16,128 nt of DNA from NORP309 sp045107085 (GTDB lineage Bacteria > Pseudomonadota > Gammaproteobacteria > Xanthomonadales > Marinicellaceae), in NCBI GenBank assembly GCA_045107085.1, contig JBGCFT010000152.1, forward strand, positions 1 through 16,128, read 5' to 3'. A model generated the notes under the pieces. That model was given only the letters and a program-made list of their open reading frames with translations, did not search any database and was not told the origin of the DNA. Positions 1 to 7,849 of the stretch are shown here, one piece after another. Within the stretch, counting starts at the first letter, position 1. Every line of letters begins with the position of its first letter. Position numbers and translations under genes: made by a program.

Positions 1-1319
1 TCTAAAGTTTCAACTCCTAAAGTTGTGACATAAAATATACTGGTGGTGCTCCAAGGAATTAATGCAGTTGTTAAGGTTGAGCCCTCTTCAACTGATCGCG
101 ATAAAACAGATGATTTTACACCTTTTTCTTTGTAAACTTTTTTGTATAACTGACTGTTTAAAATTATCACAATATAAGTTTCACCCATGGATAAATTTCC
201 AGCAAATGCTGTGGCTATTGTTGCTGCAACTAATGTTCCTGCTGATTTAATTCGTGATATTATGCCTTTTAACATAACCGTTAAAAATCCAGCGCTGTGT
301 AAAATTCCACCCATTGCTATCGCCATTAAAGATAAAAGCAATGTCCACGCCATTGAATATAAACCACCTCTTCCCAGCAAGTCATCAATCATTTTTGTGC
401 CTGTTTCTGATGGTTTGTTTTCCCACAAGGCATTGGCGACAGTCGTTACTGAGTTTTCTTGGTATAATATGGCAATGATGCTGGCAATAATAATGCTAGC
501 AGTCATCGTTACTTCTGGAGCAATCCTTTTCATACTTAATACAAATAGCACAATAATTGGTATGAATGTAATAAACGGATTAAGGTTAAAATTAGCCGCT
601 AAAACAGATCGTATGTTTTCAATGTCTGCAAAAGATGCCGTTTGATCTACCCTATACCCCATAAAGGCAAAGACAACCAAAACTATCAAAAACGTTGGAA
701 CAGTTGTGTACAGCATAGATCGAATGTGTTCGTACAAGTCTGTGTCTGTACTCATGGCTGCTAAATTGGTAGTATCTGAAACAGGCGACATTTTGTCACC
801 AAAAGTTGCGCCAGAAATAATCATGCCAGCAACCAAAGGCAAAGGGATATTTAACACGGTTCCAATCCCAATAAAAACAACACCTAATGTTCCAACTGTT
901 CCCCATGATGTGCCTGTAGCCAAAGACATAAAAGCACACAATATTAACCCTATTGGTAAGAACCATTGGGGCGTAATCCAATCAAGTCCATAATATATGA
1001 GCGCCACAACCGTTCCGCTTTTCATAAAAGAAGCAATGACCATACCGATCAGTAAAAACACATATATAGCTGATAAAGAACGAGAGATACTCTCACCCAT
1101 CATTCTTCTTATATCTCCAAATGTATAACCTAAAAGCCTGGCATTAACTGCCACCCAAATCAGTACGAAATACAATATTATGTGTAGTGAGATATCCATC
1201 TTGAAAAAACCAATGGATATCATTAAAACCAATGTGAGAAATACCAATAGTGCATGAGGCAATGAACTACTCTTTACTTGCATTTTAAACCTATTACTTT
1301 TAACATTATCCATTATCAT
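1..1319 (-). CDS. nhaC: NhaC-family Na+/H+ antiporter, C-terminus cut by window edge
   Basis: Reading the minus strand from 1319 gives 439 codons open to base 1, so the gene continues beyond the window. The family comprises multi-pass inner-membrane antiporters that exchange Na+ for H+; some relatives (MleN) couple this to malate/lactate exchange. Visible family motifs are SGTV followed by IYYGL (residues 101-111), TGTSWGTVGT (135-144), GATFGDKMSPVSDTTN (170-185) and, near the edge, a stretch with NLSMGETY, LSRSVEEGSTLTTALIPWSTT and TLGV. Many hydrophobic segments are present. NhaC proteins are about 450-490 aa, so only a short tail is missing. Start choice is uncertain: ATG at 1319 and at 1313 sit 4 and 10 nt after AGAAG, while ATG at 1283 has TAGG 6 nt upstream. 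The family call is firm. The transported ion pair is inferred from the family. Confidence 0.92.
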   Translation of the reverse strand, partial: MIMDNVKSNRFKMQVKSSSLPHALLVFLTLVLMISIGFFKMDISLHIILYFVLIWVAVNARLLGYTFGDIRRMMGESISRSLSAIYVFLLIGMVIASFMKSGTVVALIYYGLDWITPQWFLPIGLILCAFMSLATGTSWGTVGTLGVVFIGIGTVLNIPLPLVAGMIISGATFGDKMSPVSDTTNLAAMSTDTDLYEHIRSMLYTTVPTFLIVLVVFAFMGYRVDQTASFADIENIRSVLAANFNLNPFITFIPIIVLFVLSMKRIAPEVTMTASIIIASIIAILYQENSVTTVANALWENKPSETGTKMIDDLLGRGGLYSMAWTLLLSLMAIAMGGILHSAGFLTVMLKGIISRIKSAGTLVAATIATAFAGNLSMGETYIVIILNSQLYKKVYKEKGVKSSVLSRSVEEGSTLTTALIPWSTTSIFYVTTLGVETL

Positions 1320-1336
1320 AAATCTTCTGATGTTAA

Positions 1337-2137
1337 ATGTCTCGTTTAAAAGGAAAAATCATTTTGGTTACTGGTGCTGCGCGCGGCATTGGGCAAGCTG
1401 TTGCAGAGATGTTTGTTGCCAATGGTGCTCAAGTCATTATGTCCGATATAAATAACACTGACGGAAAGGTGATATCAGAAAAACTAGGAGAACCATGTAA
1501 ATATCTACACCTTGATGTTGGATTAGAACAAGACTGGATAAAGGCAACTGATTACATCTTAAAAAATTACGGGCACCTTGATGTTTTAGTCAACAATGCA
1601 GGCATCACTGGTTTTTTTGAAACTCAAGGTCCGCATGACCCAGAAAACTTGGATTTGGACAGCTGGCACAAAGTCCATCAAACCAATTTAGATGGCGTAG
1701 CGTTAGGGTGTAAATATGCCATAGCCTTAATGAAAAAATCAAATTCTGCTAGTATTGTTAATATCTCTTCACGCTCTGGAATTGTAGGTATACCTAGCGC
1801 TGCGGCTTATGCATCAAGTAAAGCGGCAGTTAGAAACCATACTAAAACTGTGGCACTCTATTGTGCTGAACAAGGGTATAAAATTCGCTGTAACTCCATT
1901 CACCCAGGTGCCATTTTAACACCTATGTGGGATGCCATGCTTGGCGAAGGCAGTGCAAGAGAAGAAGCCATTAAAACTGTGGCAGCAGACGTTCCGTTGC
2001 AAACCATGGGAGAACCAAATGATGTGGCGTATGCCGCCGTTTATTTAGCCAGTGATGAATCCAAATACATAACAGGCATTGAATTAAACATTGATGGCGG
2101 GATTTTAGCTGGTAGCGCAGCGGCACCTAAACATTAA
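1337..2137 (+). CDS. Short-chain dehydrogenase/reductase (SDR), classical type
   Basis: This is a 266-aa cytosolic NAD(P)-dependent oxidoreductase. The Rossmann motif TGAARGIG is at residues 12-19. D37 at the end of beta-2 favours NAD(H) over NADP(H). NNAG is at 86-89. The catalytic tetrad reads N117, S145, Y158 (YASSK) and K162. The C-terminal part contains HPGAILTPMW, and the protein ends near YITGIELNIDGG, as is usual for this family. Residue 1 at 1337 fits the conserved start, where LKGK precedes the first beta strand; no clear Shine-Dalgarno precedes it. The substrate is not readable from sequence. Relatives of this look are often annotated as cyclopentanol, glucose or 3-oxoacyl-ACP dehydrogenases. 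It diverges from nhaC with only 17 bp between starts and converges on the SSS gene, sharing 11 bp with it. Confidence 0.95.
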   Translation: MSRLKGKIILVTGAARGIGQAVAEMFVANGAQVIMSDINNTDGKVISEKLGEPCKYLHLDVGLEQDWIKATDYILKNYGHLDVLVNNAGITGFFETQGPHDPENLDLDSWHKVHQTNLDGVALGCKYAIALMKKSNSASIVNISSRSGIVGIPSAAAYASSKAAVRNHTKTVALYCAEQGYKIRCNSIHPGAILTPMWDAMLGEGSAREEAIKTVAADVPLQTMGEPNDVAYAAVYLASDESKYITGIELNIDGGILAGSAAAPKH

Positions 2138-2151
2138 CTTTAGGTGCTTTT
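2123..2151 (+). terminator. Intrinsic terminator of the SDR gene inside convergent gene overlap
   Basis: A perfect 9-bp inverted repeat GCACCTAAA / TTTAGGTGC (2123-2131 and 2139-2147) has a 7-nt loop and is followed by TTTT at 2148-2151. It spans the SDR stop codon (2135-2137) and the stop of the opposing symporter gene (2127-2129). The T-run exists only in the plus orientation, so it should end the SDR transcript. The minus-strand operon has the hairpin but no T-tract. The stem is only 4/9 G+C, so termination may be leaky. Confidence 0.6.
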
Positions 2152-3605
2152 GATACCGCATATAAACCAATTGCCATTATTAACCCATTTGCCAGCAATA
2201 ATTCAAAACCAAATTTGTAACCAAATAGAAGTTGTTCAGAGTATAAATCTATAAAATAAGTCAAAATTGGGGATGCTATGGCTAAATACGGAACAAGTCT
2301 ATCTCTGATTGGCCTTTTAGTAAAAATTCCAAAAGCAAATAATCCTAAAAGTGGACCGTATGTAAAACCTGCCATTCTGAATAAATTTTGAATGACCGAT
2401 GCCTCTAAAACATAGCGAAAGATAAGTATGGTGCCAAATAAAATTAATGTGAATCCTAAATGAATTAACATGCGTTGAACTTTCGGAGTATCAAGCTTTC
2501 CTAATATGTCTACACAAAAAGACGTTGTTAAAGATGTTAAAGCAGAATCTGCAGTAGAATAAGCAGCTGCTAAAAGCCCAATTAAGAAAACAACTCCTAA
2601 ATACAATGGCATTTGATTCAGAGCAATTGTTGGAAATGTCTTATCTGTCATTATTGTTCCACTTTCATTGACTGGTAAGGTGATGCCTATTTTCTCTGCA
2701 TAAATATACAATAAAGCTCCTAAAGACATAAAAAAAATATTTACCAAGACTAAAATGACGAAAAACCATCTTATGTTCTTCTGGGACTCTTTTAGGTTTT
2801 TACAGCTCAGATTTTTTTGCATCATATCTTGATCAAGGCCTGTCATCACTATTGCAATAAAAGCTCCGCCTAAAAACTGTTTAAAAAAGTTGTTCTTATC
2901 TTCCCAACCTCCGTCAAAGAAAAAAGTTTGTGAGTATTGGCTATTTGTTATTTCCTTAAATATTCCATAAAAAGTTAAATCTAACTGAGATGTTATTGTT
3001 ATAACAGCAACAATGACCGCAATAATCATAAACAAGGTTTGAAGTGTATCTGTCCATACAATTGTTTTAATACCGCCTTTTACAGTATAACTCCAAATAA
3101 GAATCAAGCTGGTCAGTAAAGTTAACCAAAATGGTACGCCAAAATAGACGAAAATAAAATCATGTAAAACCATTGTCATTAGAAACATACGGAACGAAGC
3201 CCCGATAATTCTTGATAGTATAAAAAATACTGATCCTGTTTTTTGTGAGAAATAACCAAAACGTTGATCTAAGTAGCTATAAATTGATACCAAATTTAAT
3301 TTATAATACAAAGGTAATAATACCAACATAATCACTGCATATCCTAGCCCATAACCCATCACCATTTGCAAATATGAAAATTGATTGGTCACTATAGAAC
3401 CAGGTAATGATATAAAAGTAACGCCAGAAAGCGAAGCTCCTACCATGCCAAATGCCACAACAAACCATGGTGACGACTTAGATGCATTATAAAAATCTAA
3501 GTTATTCGCTCCTTTTGATGTGAAATGTGCAATAACATATAAAAAGGTAAAATATGCCACAATCACCATCAATAAAATGGTTGGTGTTAGGTTCAACTCA
3601 TTCAT
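2127..3605 (-). CDS. Sodium:solute symporter (SSS family)
   Basis: This is a 492-aa inner-membrane protein with roughly 13 hydrophobic segments, the usual size and topology for SSS (LeuT-fold) transporters that drive uptake of sugars, amino acids or organic acids with Na+. Recognisable motifs are SPWFVVAFGMVGASLSGVTF (45-64, the conserved first-repeat helix pair), GGIKTIVWTDTLQ (177-189), GLDQDMMQKNL (256-266) and AAYSTADSALTS (347-358), the last being where the family places Na+ ligands. The substrate is unknown. It is the last gene of the run that begins at gyrB: its ATG overlaps the upstream hydrolase stop by 4 nt (ATGA), suggesting translational coupling. Its 3' end overlaps the convergent SDR gene. 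From memory, the residue 45-69 stretch looks more like symporters of Bacteroidota than the PutP, ActP or PanF of gammaproteobacteria, so transfer is possible. Confidence 0.93.
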   Translation of the reverse strand: MNELNLTPTILLMVIVAYFTFLYVIAHFTSKGANNLDFYNASKSSPWFVVAFGMVGASLSGVTFISLPGSIVTNQFSYLQMVMGYGLGYAVIMLVLLPLYYKLNLVSIYSYLDQRFGYFSQKTGSVFFILSRIIGASFRMFLMTMVLHDFIFVYFGVPFWLTLLTSLILIWSYTVKGGIKTIVWTDTLQTLFMIIAVIVAVITITSQLDLTFYGIFKEITNSQYSQTFFFDGGWEDKNNFFKQFLGGAFIAIVMTGLDQDMMQKNLSCKNLKESQKNIRWFFVILVLVNIFFMSLGALLYIYAEKIGITLPVNESGTIMTDKTFPTIALNQMPLYLGVVFLIGLLAAAYSTADSALTSLTTSFCVDILGKLDTPKVQRMLIHLGFTLILFGTILIFRYVLEASVIQNLFRMAGFTYGPLLGLFAFGIFTKRPIRDRLVPYLAIASPILTYFIDLYSEQLLFGYKFGFELLLANGLIMAIGLYAVSKAPKVNV

Positions 3606-4453
3606 GACAGTAAGAAATGTTGTATCTCTGTAAAGACTTCTTTTGCATTATCCATATGCAAATGATGGTGACCTTTAATGCTTGAAAAGTTATTTGGATT
3701 GAGTTTCTTTATTCTTTTTTCTACACTTTTATAGCTTAATGCGTAGGTGTATGGATCTGCTAATATTAAAAATGTTGGTGGTTTTTCTGAAGACAGCATA
3801 TCTTGAACAATTTTATCTGAAAACCGAAATGGACTACGAAGCCTAAGCCTTTTATCTGTTCTCCAGTGAAATCCTTTTTTTGTTTTTTTCAACCCTCTTT
3901 CTACCAATGGATACAAGTTTTTTTCTGATATAGGAGTTACTTTAATTCTAGCTTTAAGTGCTGTTTTTACATTATCGTAAAAATGTTTATGTTCTGTCGT
4001 ATGATTTTTCCACTGAGTTAAGGCTTCTCTTAAATTACTCGCAGCTGTGCCTTTTTCATAATATGGAACTGGCCCTATGTTTTCGATCATTATAAGTTTT
4101 TTTATTTTTTCTGGGAAGCTTGCTGCATACATTTGAGCCATTGCCGCACCCATTGAGTGACCAAGTAATATTGGCTTTTTCCAGTCTAATTCTTTTAATA
4201 CATCTTGGACATCTAATACAAAGTCAATAAAGTGACAAAAATGTCCTTTGGCCCTATGATCTGAATGGCCATGGCCAGCAAAGTCTATGGCAACAACTTC
4301 ATAGCCTATTTCTGCTAATAACGGTGCAATTTGATAAAATGATGCGGCATTGTCTAACCATCCATGTAATGCCAATATTTTCTTTTTATTGCCTTGTCCC
4401 CAGCATAAACCTGCAATTTTTCCAAACCTACACTTAAATTCAATTTCTACCAT
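3602..4453 (-). CDS. Alpha/beta-fold serine hydrolase
   Basis: From the ATG at 4453 this is 283 aa of soluble alpha/beta hydrolase. HGWLDN (30-35) supplies the oxyanion hole, DFAGHGHSD (57-65) is the typical loop, and the nucleophile elbow is GHSMG with Ser100. A candidate acid lies in the LILADPYTY stretch, and the C-terminal GHHHLHMD provides the catalytic His. The pattern resembles the SERHL/serine hydrolase-like group. The substrate is unknown, and esterase or lipase activity is only a family inference. An in-frame GTG at 4498 would add 15 residues, but that extension lies wholly inside uppP and shows no family similarity, so I prefer 4453. The gene overlaps the uppP stop by 7 nt and the symporter start by 4 nt. 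No signal peptide is visible. Confidence 0.9.
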   Translation of the reverse strand: MVEIEFKCRFGKIAGLCWGQGNKKKILALHGWLDNAASFYQIAPLLAEIGYEVVAIDFAGHGHSDHRAKGHFCHFIDFVLDVQDVLKELDWKKPILLGHSMGAAMAQMYAASFPEKIKKLIMIENIGPVPYYEKGTAASNLREALTQWKNHTTEHKHFYDNVKTALKARIKVTPISEKNLYPLVERGLKKTKKGFHWRTDKRLRLRSPFRFSDKIVQDMLSSEKPPTFLILADPYTYALSYKSVEKRIKKLNPNNFSSIKGHHHLHMDNAKEVFTEIQHFLLS

Positions 4454-5223
4454 TGTAAATAACCAATAATTAATAACCCTAACAGTATTCTGTACCACAT
4501 GAATGCAGCCATTGAAATTCTATTAATAAGATTGAGAAAGAGTTTTATTGATAGTAGTGATGCTAAAAAACTTACTATTAAAACAGTAATAACTCCCAGT
4601 AAATTGTAATCGCTGGGCTCTTGAACTAATTTTAAAAACCCGTAAGAAGTTGTCATCAGTAAAGCAGGAATTGCCAATAAAAATGAAAATCTTGCTGCTT
4701 TAGTTCTATCAAAGCCCATACTCATTGCCGCGGTCATTGTAACGCCACTTCTTGAGGCTCCTGGAATAAGAGCAAATACTTGAGCTAATCCTATAATGAA
4801 TGCTGTTTTGATAGTTATTTTATTTTTATTGGGTTTTCTTTTTTGAATTCTATCTGAATAATATAAGAGAATTCCAAATACTGTACTCGATAGTGCAATG
4901 ACAATTGGTGTCCTTAAATAAACTTCTATACTATTTGCGAATGTGTATCCAACTATTGCTAATGGAATACTTGCAAGAGAAAGTTGAAAAAATAATGGCC
5001 AGTTCTTTCCCTTAAATAATTTTAATATTTCTTCTTTAAAATACCACAAAACTGCTAGTAAAGAACCACCATGAGCTGCTATGTCCATTATTAACCCTTG
5101 ATCTGGCCACTGCATTATTTTTGATATCAAAATTAAATGGGCAGAAGATGATATGGGCAAATATTCCGTTATTCCTTGAACAATTGCTAAAACTAACCAT
5201 TGTATAAAAGTCGTTTCTTGCAT
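4447..5223 (-). CDS. uppP: Undecaprenyl-diphosphatase (BacA/UppP)
   Basis: This 258-aa integral membrane enzyme dephosphorylates undecaprenyl pyrophosphate to undecaprenyl phosphate, recycling the lipid carrier for peptidoglycan and surface polysaccharides; overexpression of the family confers bacitracin resistance. The first signature is QGITEYLPISSSAHL (16-30), with E20, S26 and H29. Q16 occupies the first site of the (E/Q)xxxE motif, where E. coli has Glu. The second signature is PGASRSGVT (154-162), with the conserved R158. Several hydrophobic helices follow. Length is slightly below the usual 265-275. The ATG directly abuts the upstream stop codon (TAA then ATG), with AAAGG about 11 nt upstream inside the preceding gene. 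It lies between two alpha/beta hydrolases in the gyrB-led run. Confidence 0.97.
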   Translation of the reverse strand: MQETTFIQWLVLAIVQGITEYLPISSSAHLILISKIMQWPDQGLIMDIAAHGGSLLAVLWYFKEEILKLFKGKNWPLFFQLSLASIPLAIVGYTFANSIEVYLRTPIVIALSSTVFGILLYYSDRIQKRKPNKNKITIKTAFIIGLAQVFALIPGASRSGVTMTAAMSMGFDRTKAARFSFLLAIPALLMTTSYGFLKLVQEPSDYNLLGVITVLIVSFLASLLSIKLFLNLINRISMAAFMWYRILLGLLIIGYLQW

Positions 5224-6216
5224 TTAACTTTTGTCCTTTAATTTGTTTTCGATAGCTTTGTCTTGACTGTTTTCTAAAATATATTTTTCTACCCAACTGT
5301 CAAGTTTCCAATTGACAATAAAACCACAGTGACCACCATGTTTACTTGTTACTAATTTTATTTTTTGTCTTTTCTCTAATATTGTAAAATCTTCAAAGGG
5401 TATAACAGGATCATCCCAAGCCGTTAAGACGTGACAAAAAACATTGATATTTTTAATTACTTCCTCGTCTATTTGATATGCACTAAAATACTCATCTGTT
5501 GTTTTATAATCTGAATGCCTTAGAATTAATAAACGGGTTAATTCATCTAATGACTTAATGTTTTTATAGTCTACTTCTGGAAAAGTCTCTGGATAAATTT
5601 GTTGTTTTTTATCTAGTGATTTTTGCCATTTTCTCATAAAATATTTTGAATAAAGCGTGCTTTTTTCAATGGCTAACATGCTGTTTTTCGGAACTATTGG
5701 AGGAGAGATCGCAAAGACTTTTGTTAGTTTGATATTGTATTCGTCAGCTTTTGCTGCCACCCGTAAAGAAAAGTTTGCACCCAGTGAAAAGCCGCATAAA
5801 TAAACAGCTTTGTGTGGATATTTATCAGTTATTTGTTTTATCGCCTCTACTACTTCAATTAATCGACAAGAATGAAACAGCTCTTCATTTAAATGATGGG
5901 TCACTCCATGGTCTCTAAAGTTGAGCCTAAAAACTGCTGTATTTTTTTGTTTATATAAGCTATTACCCAGTAGCCTTATATAAGTTGATTGTGCAGAACC
6001 TTCCCATCCATGAAGTAGTATATAGAGTTTTTCTTGGCTACTTGATTTAGAATAAAATCCTTGTAACTCTGCTTCTGTGGTTTTTAATTTTACTTCGACC
6101 GAGTGCAAGCTCATTAGATCTTTATTTCTTAATTTAATCAAACGCAGTTTTGAACTAGCTAAGATTGACTGTATGTGTTTATTTTTTGGTTTTATTCCGG
6201 GGTTACAAATAATCAT
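5224..6216 (-). CDS. YheT-like alpha/beta hydrolase
   Basis: This 330-aa protein belongs to the YheT/COG0429 group of predicted hydrolases. The N-terminus NPGIKPKNKHIQSI resembles the family opening, in which a proline-rich segment precedes HxQ. Next come the oxyanion motif HGWEGS (69-74), RDHG (101-104) and the nucleophile elbow GFSLGAN (142-148, Ser144). WDDPVIP supplies the acid and HGGHCGF the catalytic His296. No secretion signal is visible. E. coli YheT has no settled substrate; related eukaryotic ABHD1/3 proteins act on phospholipids, so a lipid or ester substrate is inference, helped by the adjacent acyltransferase. The start at 6216 overlaps the plsC-type gene by 14 nt. The stop abuts uppP. 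The C-terminal tail (about residues 312-330) is lysine-rich and not part of the fold. Confidence 0.88.
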   Translation of the reverse strand: MIICNPGIKPKNKHIQSILASSKLRLIKLRNKDLMSLHSVEVKLKTTEAELQGFYSKSSSQEKLYILLHGWEGSAQSTYIRLLGNSLYKQKNTAVFRLNFRDHGVTHHLNEELFHSCRLIEVVEAIKQITDKYPHKAVYLCGFSLGANFSLRVAAKADEYNIKLTKVFAISPPIVPKNSMLAIEKSTLYSKYFMRKWQKSLDKKQQIYPETFPEVDYKNIKSLDELTRLLILRHSDYKTTDEYFSAYQIDEEVIKNINVFCHVLTAWDDPVIPFEDFTILEKRQKIKLVTSKHGGHCGFIVNWKLDSWVEKYILENSQDKAIENKLKDKS

Positions 6217-6958
6217 TTTTTACAAGTATGTTAGCCACTTGGTGGTGGGTTAAAAGAGCAACTTGTCTTGCGCTTTTATCTTGGGTTTGTATTGGCTCAC
6301 AAAATGTAATCTCTACATGACACGTTGGTAAGCTTATAATTCTAAAAACATTTATAATAAACTTTTCTTCGCCCATAAAACAGACTTTCTTATTTCTCGT
6401 TCCATCTTTATTTATATATTTTATGGCAACTGCTTGTATGGGTGTTTGTGTTTCTACGGCTGCATGCATTAATTGTCTGTGAAAACGGCTCAATTTATCG
6501 CCATTGGTTGCTTTACCCTCTGGAAAAACAGCAATAGATCTGTTTTGTTTTAATCTGTCCTCTATAGTTTTTAATACAAGTTTTCGCGACTCATGTTTGC
6601 CTCTTTTAATAAACAAAGTTTCACCACTTTTTATCGCCCATCCTAAGAAAGGCCAACGCGATATTTCTTCTTTTGCAACAAATCCAGCTAATTTAAAGCT
6701 ATGAATAACAGGAATATCAAGCCATGAAACATGATTAGCAACCATAAAAGCCGGATCTTTTAAAGGCACCCCTTTTTGTGTAAGTGATAATCCACATATA
6801 AAACAAAGCAATCTTGACCAAACTTTTACTGCTAATTTGTTTAGGTTTCTATTGTTAATTTTTAGAGCAATAAATATTGTGAGAATAATAATTGGGAATA
6901 CTACAAACAATGACAACAATAAAAATAACAATCTTAGCGTAAACCTTATTGCTATCAT
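6203..6958 (-). CDS. 1-acyl-sn-glycerol-3-phosphate acyltransferase-like (PlsC family)
   Basis: This 251-aa membrane-bound acyltransferase has an N-terminal hydrophobic helix (about residues 8-32) that would anchor it. The catalytic HX4D motif is NHVSWLD (H76, D81). ETLFIKRG (113-120) corresponds to the substrate-binding block, and FPEG (145-148), followed by KATNG, is the third block. Members transfer acyl chains to lysophosphatidic acid to give phosphatidic acid; this short, FPEGKATNG-bearing type may instead acylate another lysolipid, ornithine lipid precursors for example. Which one is not decidable here. Its ATG overlaps the stop of the thioesterase by one base (TAATG), typical of translational coupling, and its 3' end overlaps the YheT-like gene by 14 nt. 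The neighbours fit acyl-chain handling. Confidence 0.92.
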   Translation of the reverse strand: MIAIRFTLRLLFLLLSLFVVFPIIILTIFIALKINNRNLNKLAVKVWSRLLCFICGLSLTQKGVPLKDPAFMVANHVSWLDIPVIHSFKLAGFVAKEEISRWPFLGWAIKSGETLFIKRGKHESRKLVLKTIEDRLKQNRSIAVFPEGKATNGDKLSRFHRQLMHAAVETQTPIQAVAIKYINKDGTRNKKVCFMGEEKFIINVFRIISLPTCHVEITFCEPIQTQDKSARQVALLTHHQVANILVKNDYL

Positions 6959-7386
6959 TATTTTGCAGCTATAACTGTTACAGTTAATCTGGCTGTTGAT
7001 ACTTGTTTGAATTCTTGATTAAAAATATCAATTTGCCATACTTGAGTTAACCGACCCACATGTATTGCAGTCGCTTTTGCACTCAATATGCCGTCTCTAA
7101 CAGCTCTTAAATGGTTAATGTTAAGCTCCAAACCTACTGTTCTTTGTGTTTTTGGATTGACACATAACCAACCTGCTATACTGGCAACAGTTTCAGCCAA
7201 AGCAGCCGTAGATCCTCCATGAACAATTCCAAATGGTTGAAGATGTTTTGACTTAACTGGCATTTCAGCTGTCATCCAATTTGAACCGCGTGAGACGATT
7301 TTTATTTCTAATAACTCACCTAATCCAGCTGATCTAAAATTATTCAGTTGAGTTAAGGCAATTTCTTGTTTCCAAATTTGTGTCAT
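6958..7386 (-). CDS. Hotdog-fold acyl-CoA thioesterase, MenI/YdiI-like
   Basis: This 142-aa hotdog thioesterase closely follows the E. coli YdiI pattern. It has PFGIVHGG (51-58), then STAALAE with the probable catalytic Glu65, SIAGWLC, VGLELNINHLR in the next strand, and a C-terminal GRLTQVWQIDIF segment. YdiI/MenI hydrolyses 1,4-dihydroxy-2-naphthoyl-CoA in menaquinone synthesis but also accepts other aryl- and acyl-CoAs. No other men gene is in the window, so a housekeeping acyl-CoA role is equally possible. The coding region abuts the preceding stop with zero spacing, and its TAA shares a base with the next ATG. It therefore looks co-transcribed with the PlsC-type gene. Confidence 0.93.
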   Translation of the reverse strand: MTQIWKQEIALTQLNNFRSAGLGELLEIKIVSRGSNWMTAEMPVKSKHLQPFGIVHGGSTAALAETVASIAGWLCVNPKTQRTVGLELNINHLRAVRDGILSAKATAIHVGRLTQVWQIDIFNQEFKQVSTARLTVTVIAAK

Positions 7387-7797
7387 TTATTGATACTTTT
7401 TATTTTTATGCAATATCCATCCATATGGATTATTATCTTTTTTGTGTGTCCAATGAACCACTCCTCCTTTTTCATTCCACTCATATTGCCCCTTTACTAA
7501 TACACTGTCTCTTATTTTAACAGGAACTCTTGGAGCCACATCAATATTATGTGCTAATAAAACGGTTCTTTTTGGGCTTATTCGAAGAATAAGTCTTTGA
7601 TGTTTATCTCCTTTTAAATCATCATTTAATATATTTTCAACAGTCGCTTTAAACTCAACAAATTTTCCTGAAGCCTTTGATATATAAAGATTTTCTATAT
7701 TATTTTTATTAATATCATGGTTTTTATTATTCAATAAAAAAACCATGATAAACATGATAAGAATGGGCAATAAAATTTGGATTTTTTTATCTTTCAT
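7387..7797 (-). CDS. DUF3465-type membrane-anchored protein
   Basis: From the ATG at 7797 this is a 136-aa protein of unknown function. Residues 6-22 form a hydrophobic N-terminal anchor after a KDKK start, so the rest probably faces the periplasm; no lipobox cysteine is seen. Three conserved blocks match what I recall of the DUF3465 family: KGDKHQRLILRI (62-73), LLAHNIDVAPRVP (80-92) and GQYEWNEKGGVVHWTH (103-118). The last reads like an exposed beta-hairpin of a small beta-barrel. A TTG at 7878 in the same frame would add 27 residues before the anchor and overlap the upstream gene by 29 nt. I reject it because it would bury the membrane segment behind a basic extension. With the ATG start the gap to the upstream gene is 52 nt, the widest in this run. 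The family name is from memory. Confidence 0.8.
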   Translation of the reverse strand: MKDKKIQILLPILIMFIMVFLLNNKNHDINKNNIENLYISKASGKFVEFKATVENILNDDLKGDKHQRLILRISPKRTVLLAHNIDVAPRVPVKIRDSVLVKGQYEWNEKGGVVHWTHKKDNNPYGWILHKNKKYQ

Positions 7798-7849
7798 TCT
7801 AGTTGTTATTAATAATTTAAAAACTTCTGGTCTTATTCTTGTTTTAAAT

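Noticed and set aside
796..981. 61-aa minus-strand frame
   Set aside because: It is a different frame inside nhaC, rich in Trp/Phe/Tyr with no family signal.
187..993. Plus-strand open frames over the nhaC region (152 aa and 95 aa)
   Set aside because: They are antisense shadows; the minus frame gives continuous NhaC motifs through the same bases.
4454..4498. GTG start extending the second alpha/beta hydrolase by 15 residues
   Set aside because: The extension lies inside uppP and is not hydrolase-like; the ATG at 4453 begins the normal first strand.
5036..5296. 86-aa minus-strand frame across the uppP start
   Set aside because: It lies out of frame over the uppP N-terminus and the YheT-like C-terminus, both of which are clearly coding.
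5813..5821. TGTGGATAT resembling a DnaA box
   Set aside because: It has one mismatch, lies inside the YheT-like coding region and has no companion boxes; a similar near-match (TAATCCACA) lies at 6788-6796 in the PlsC-type gene.
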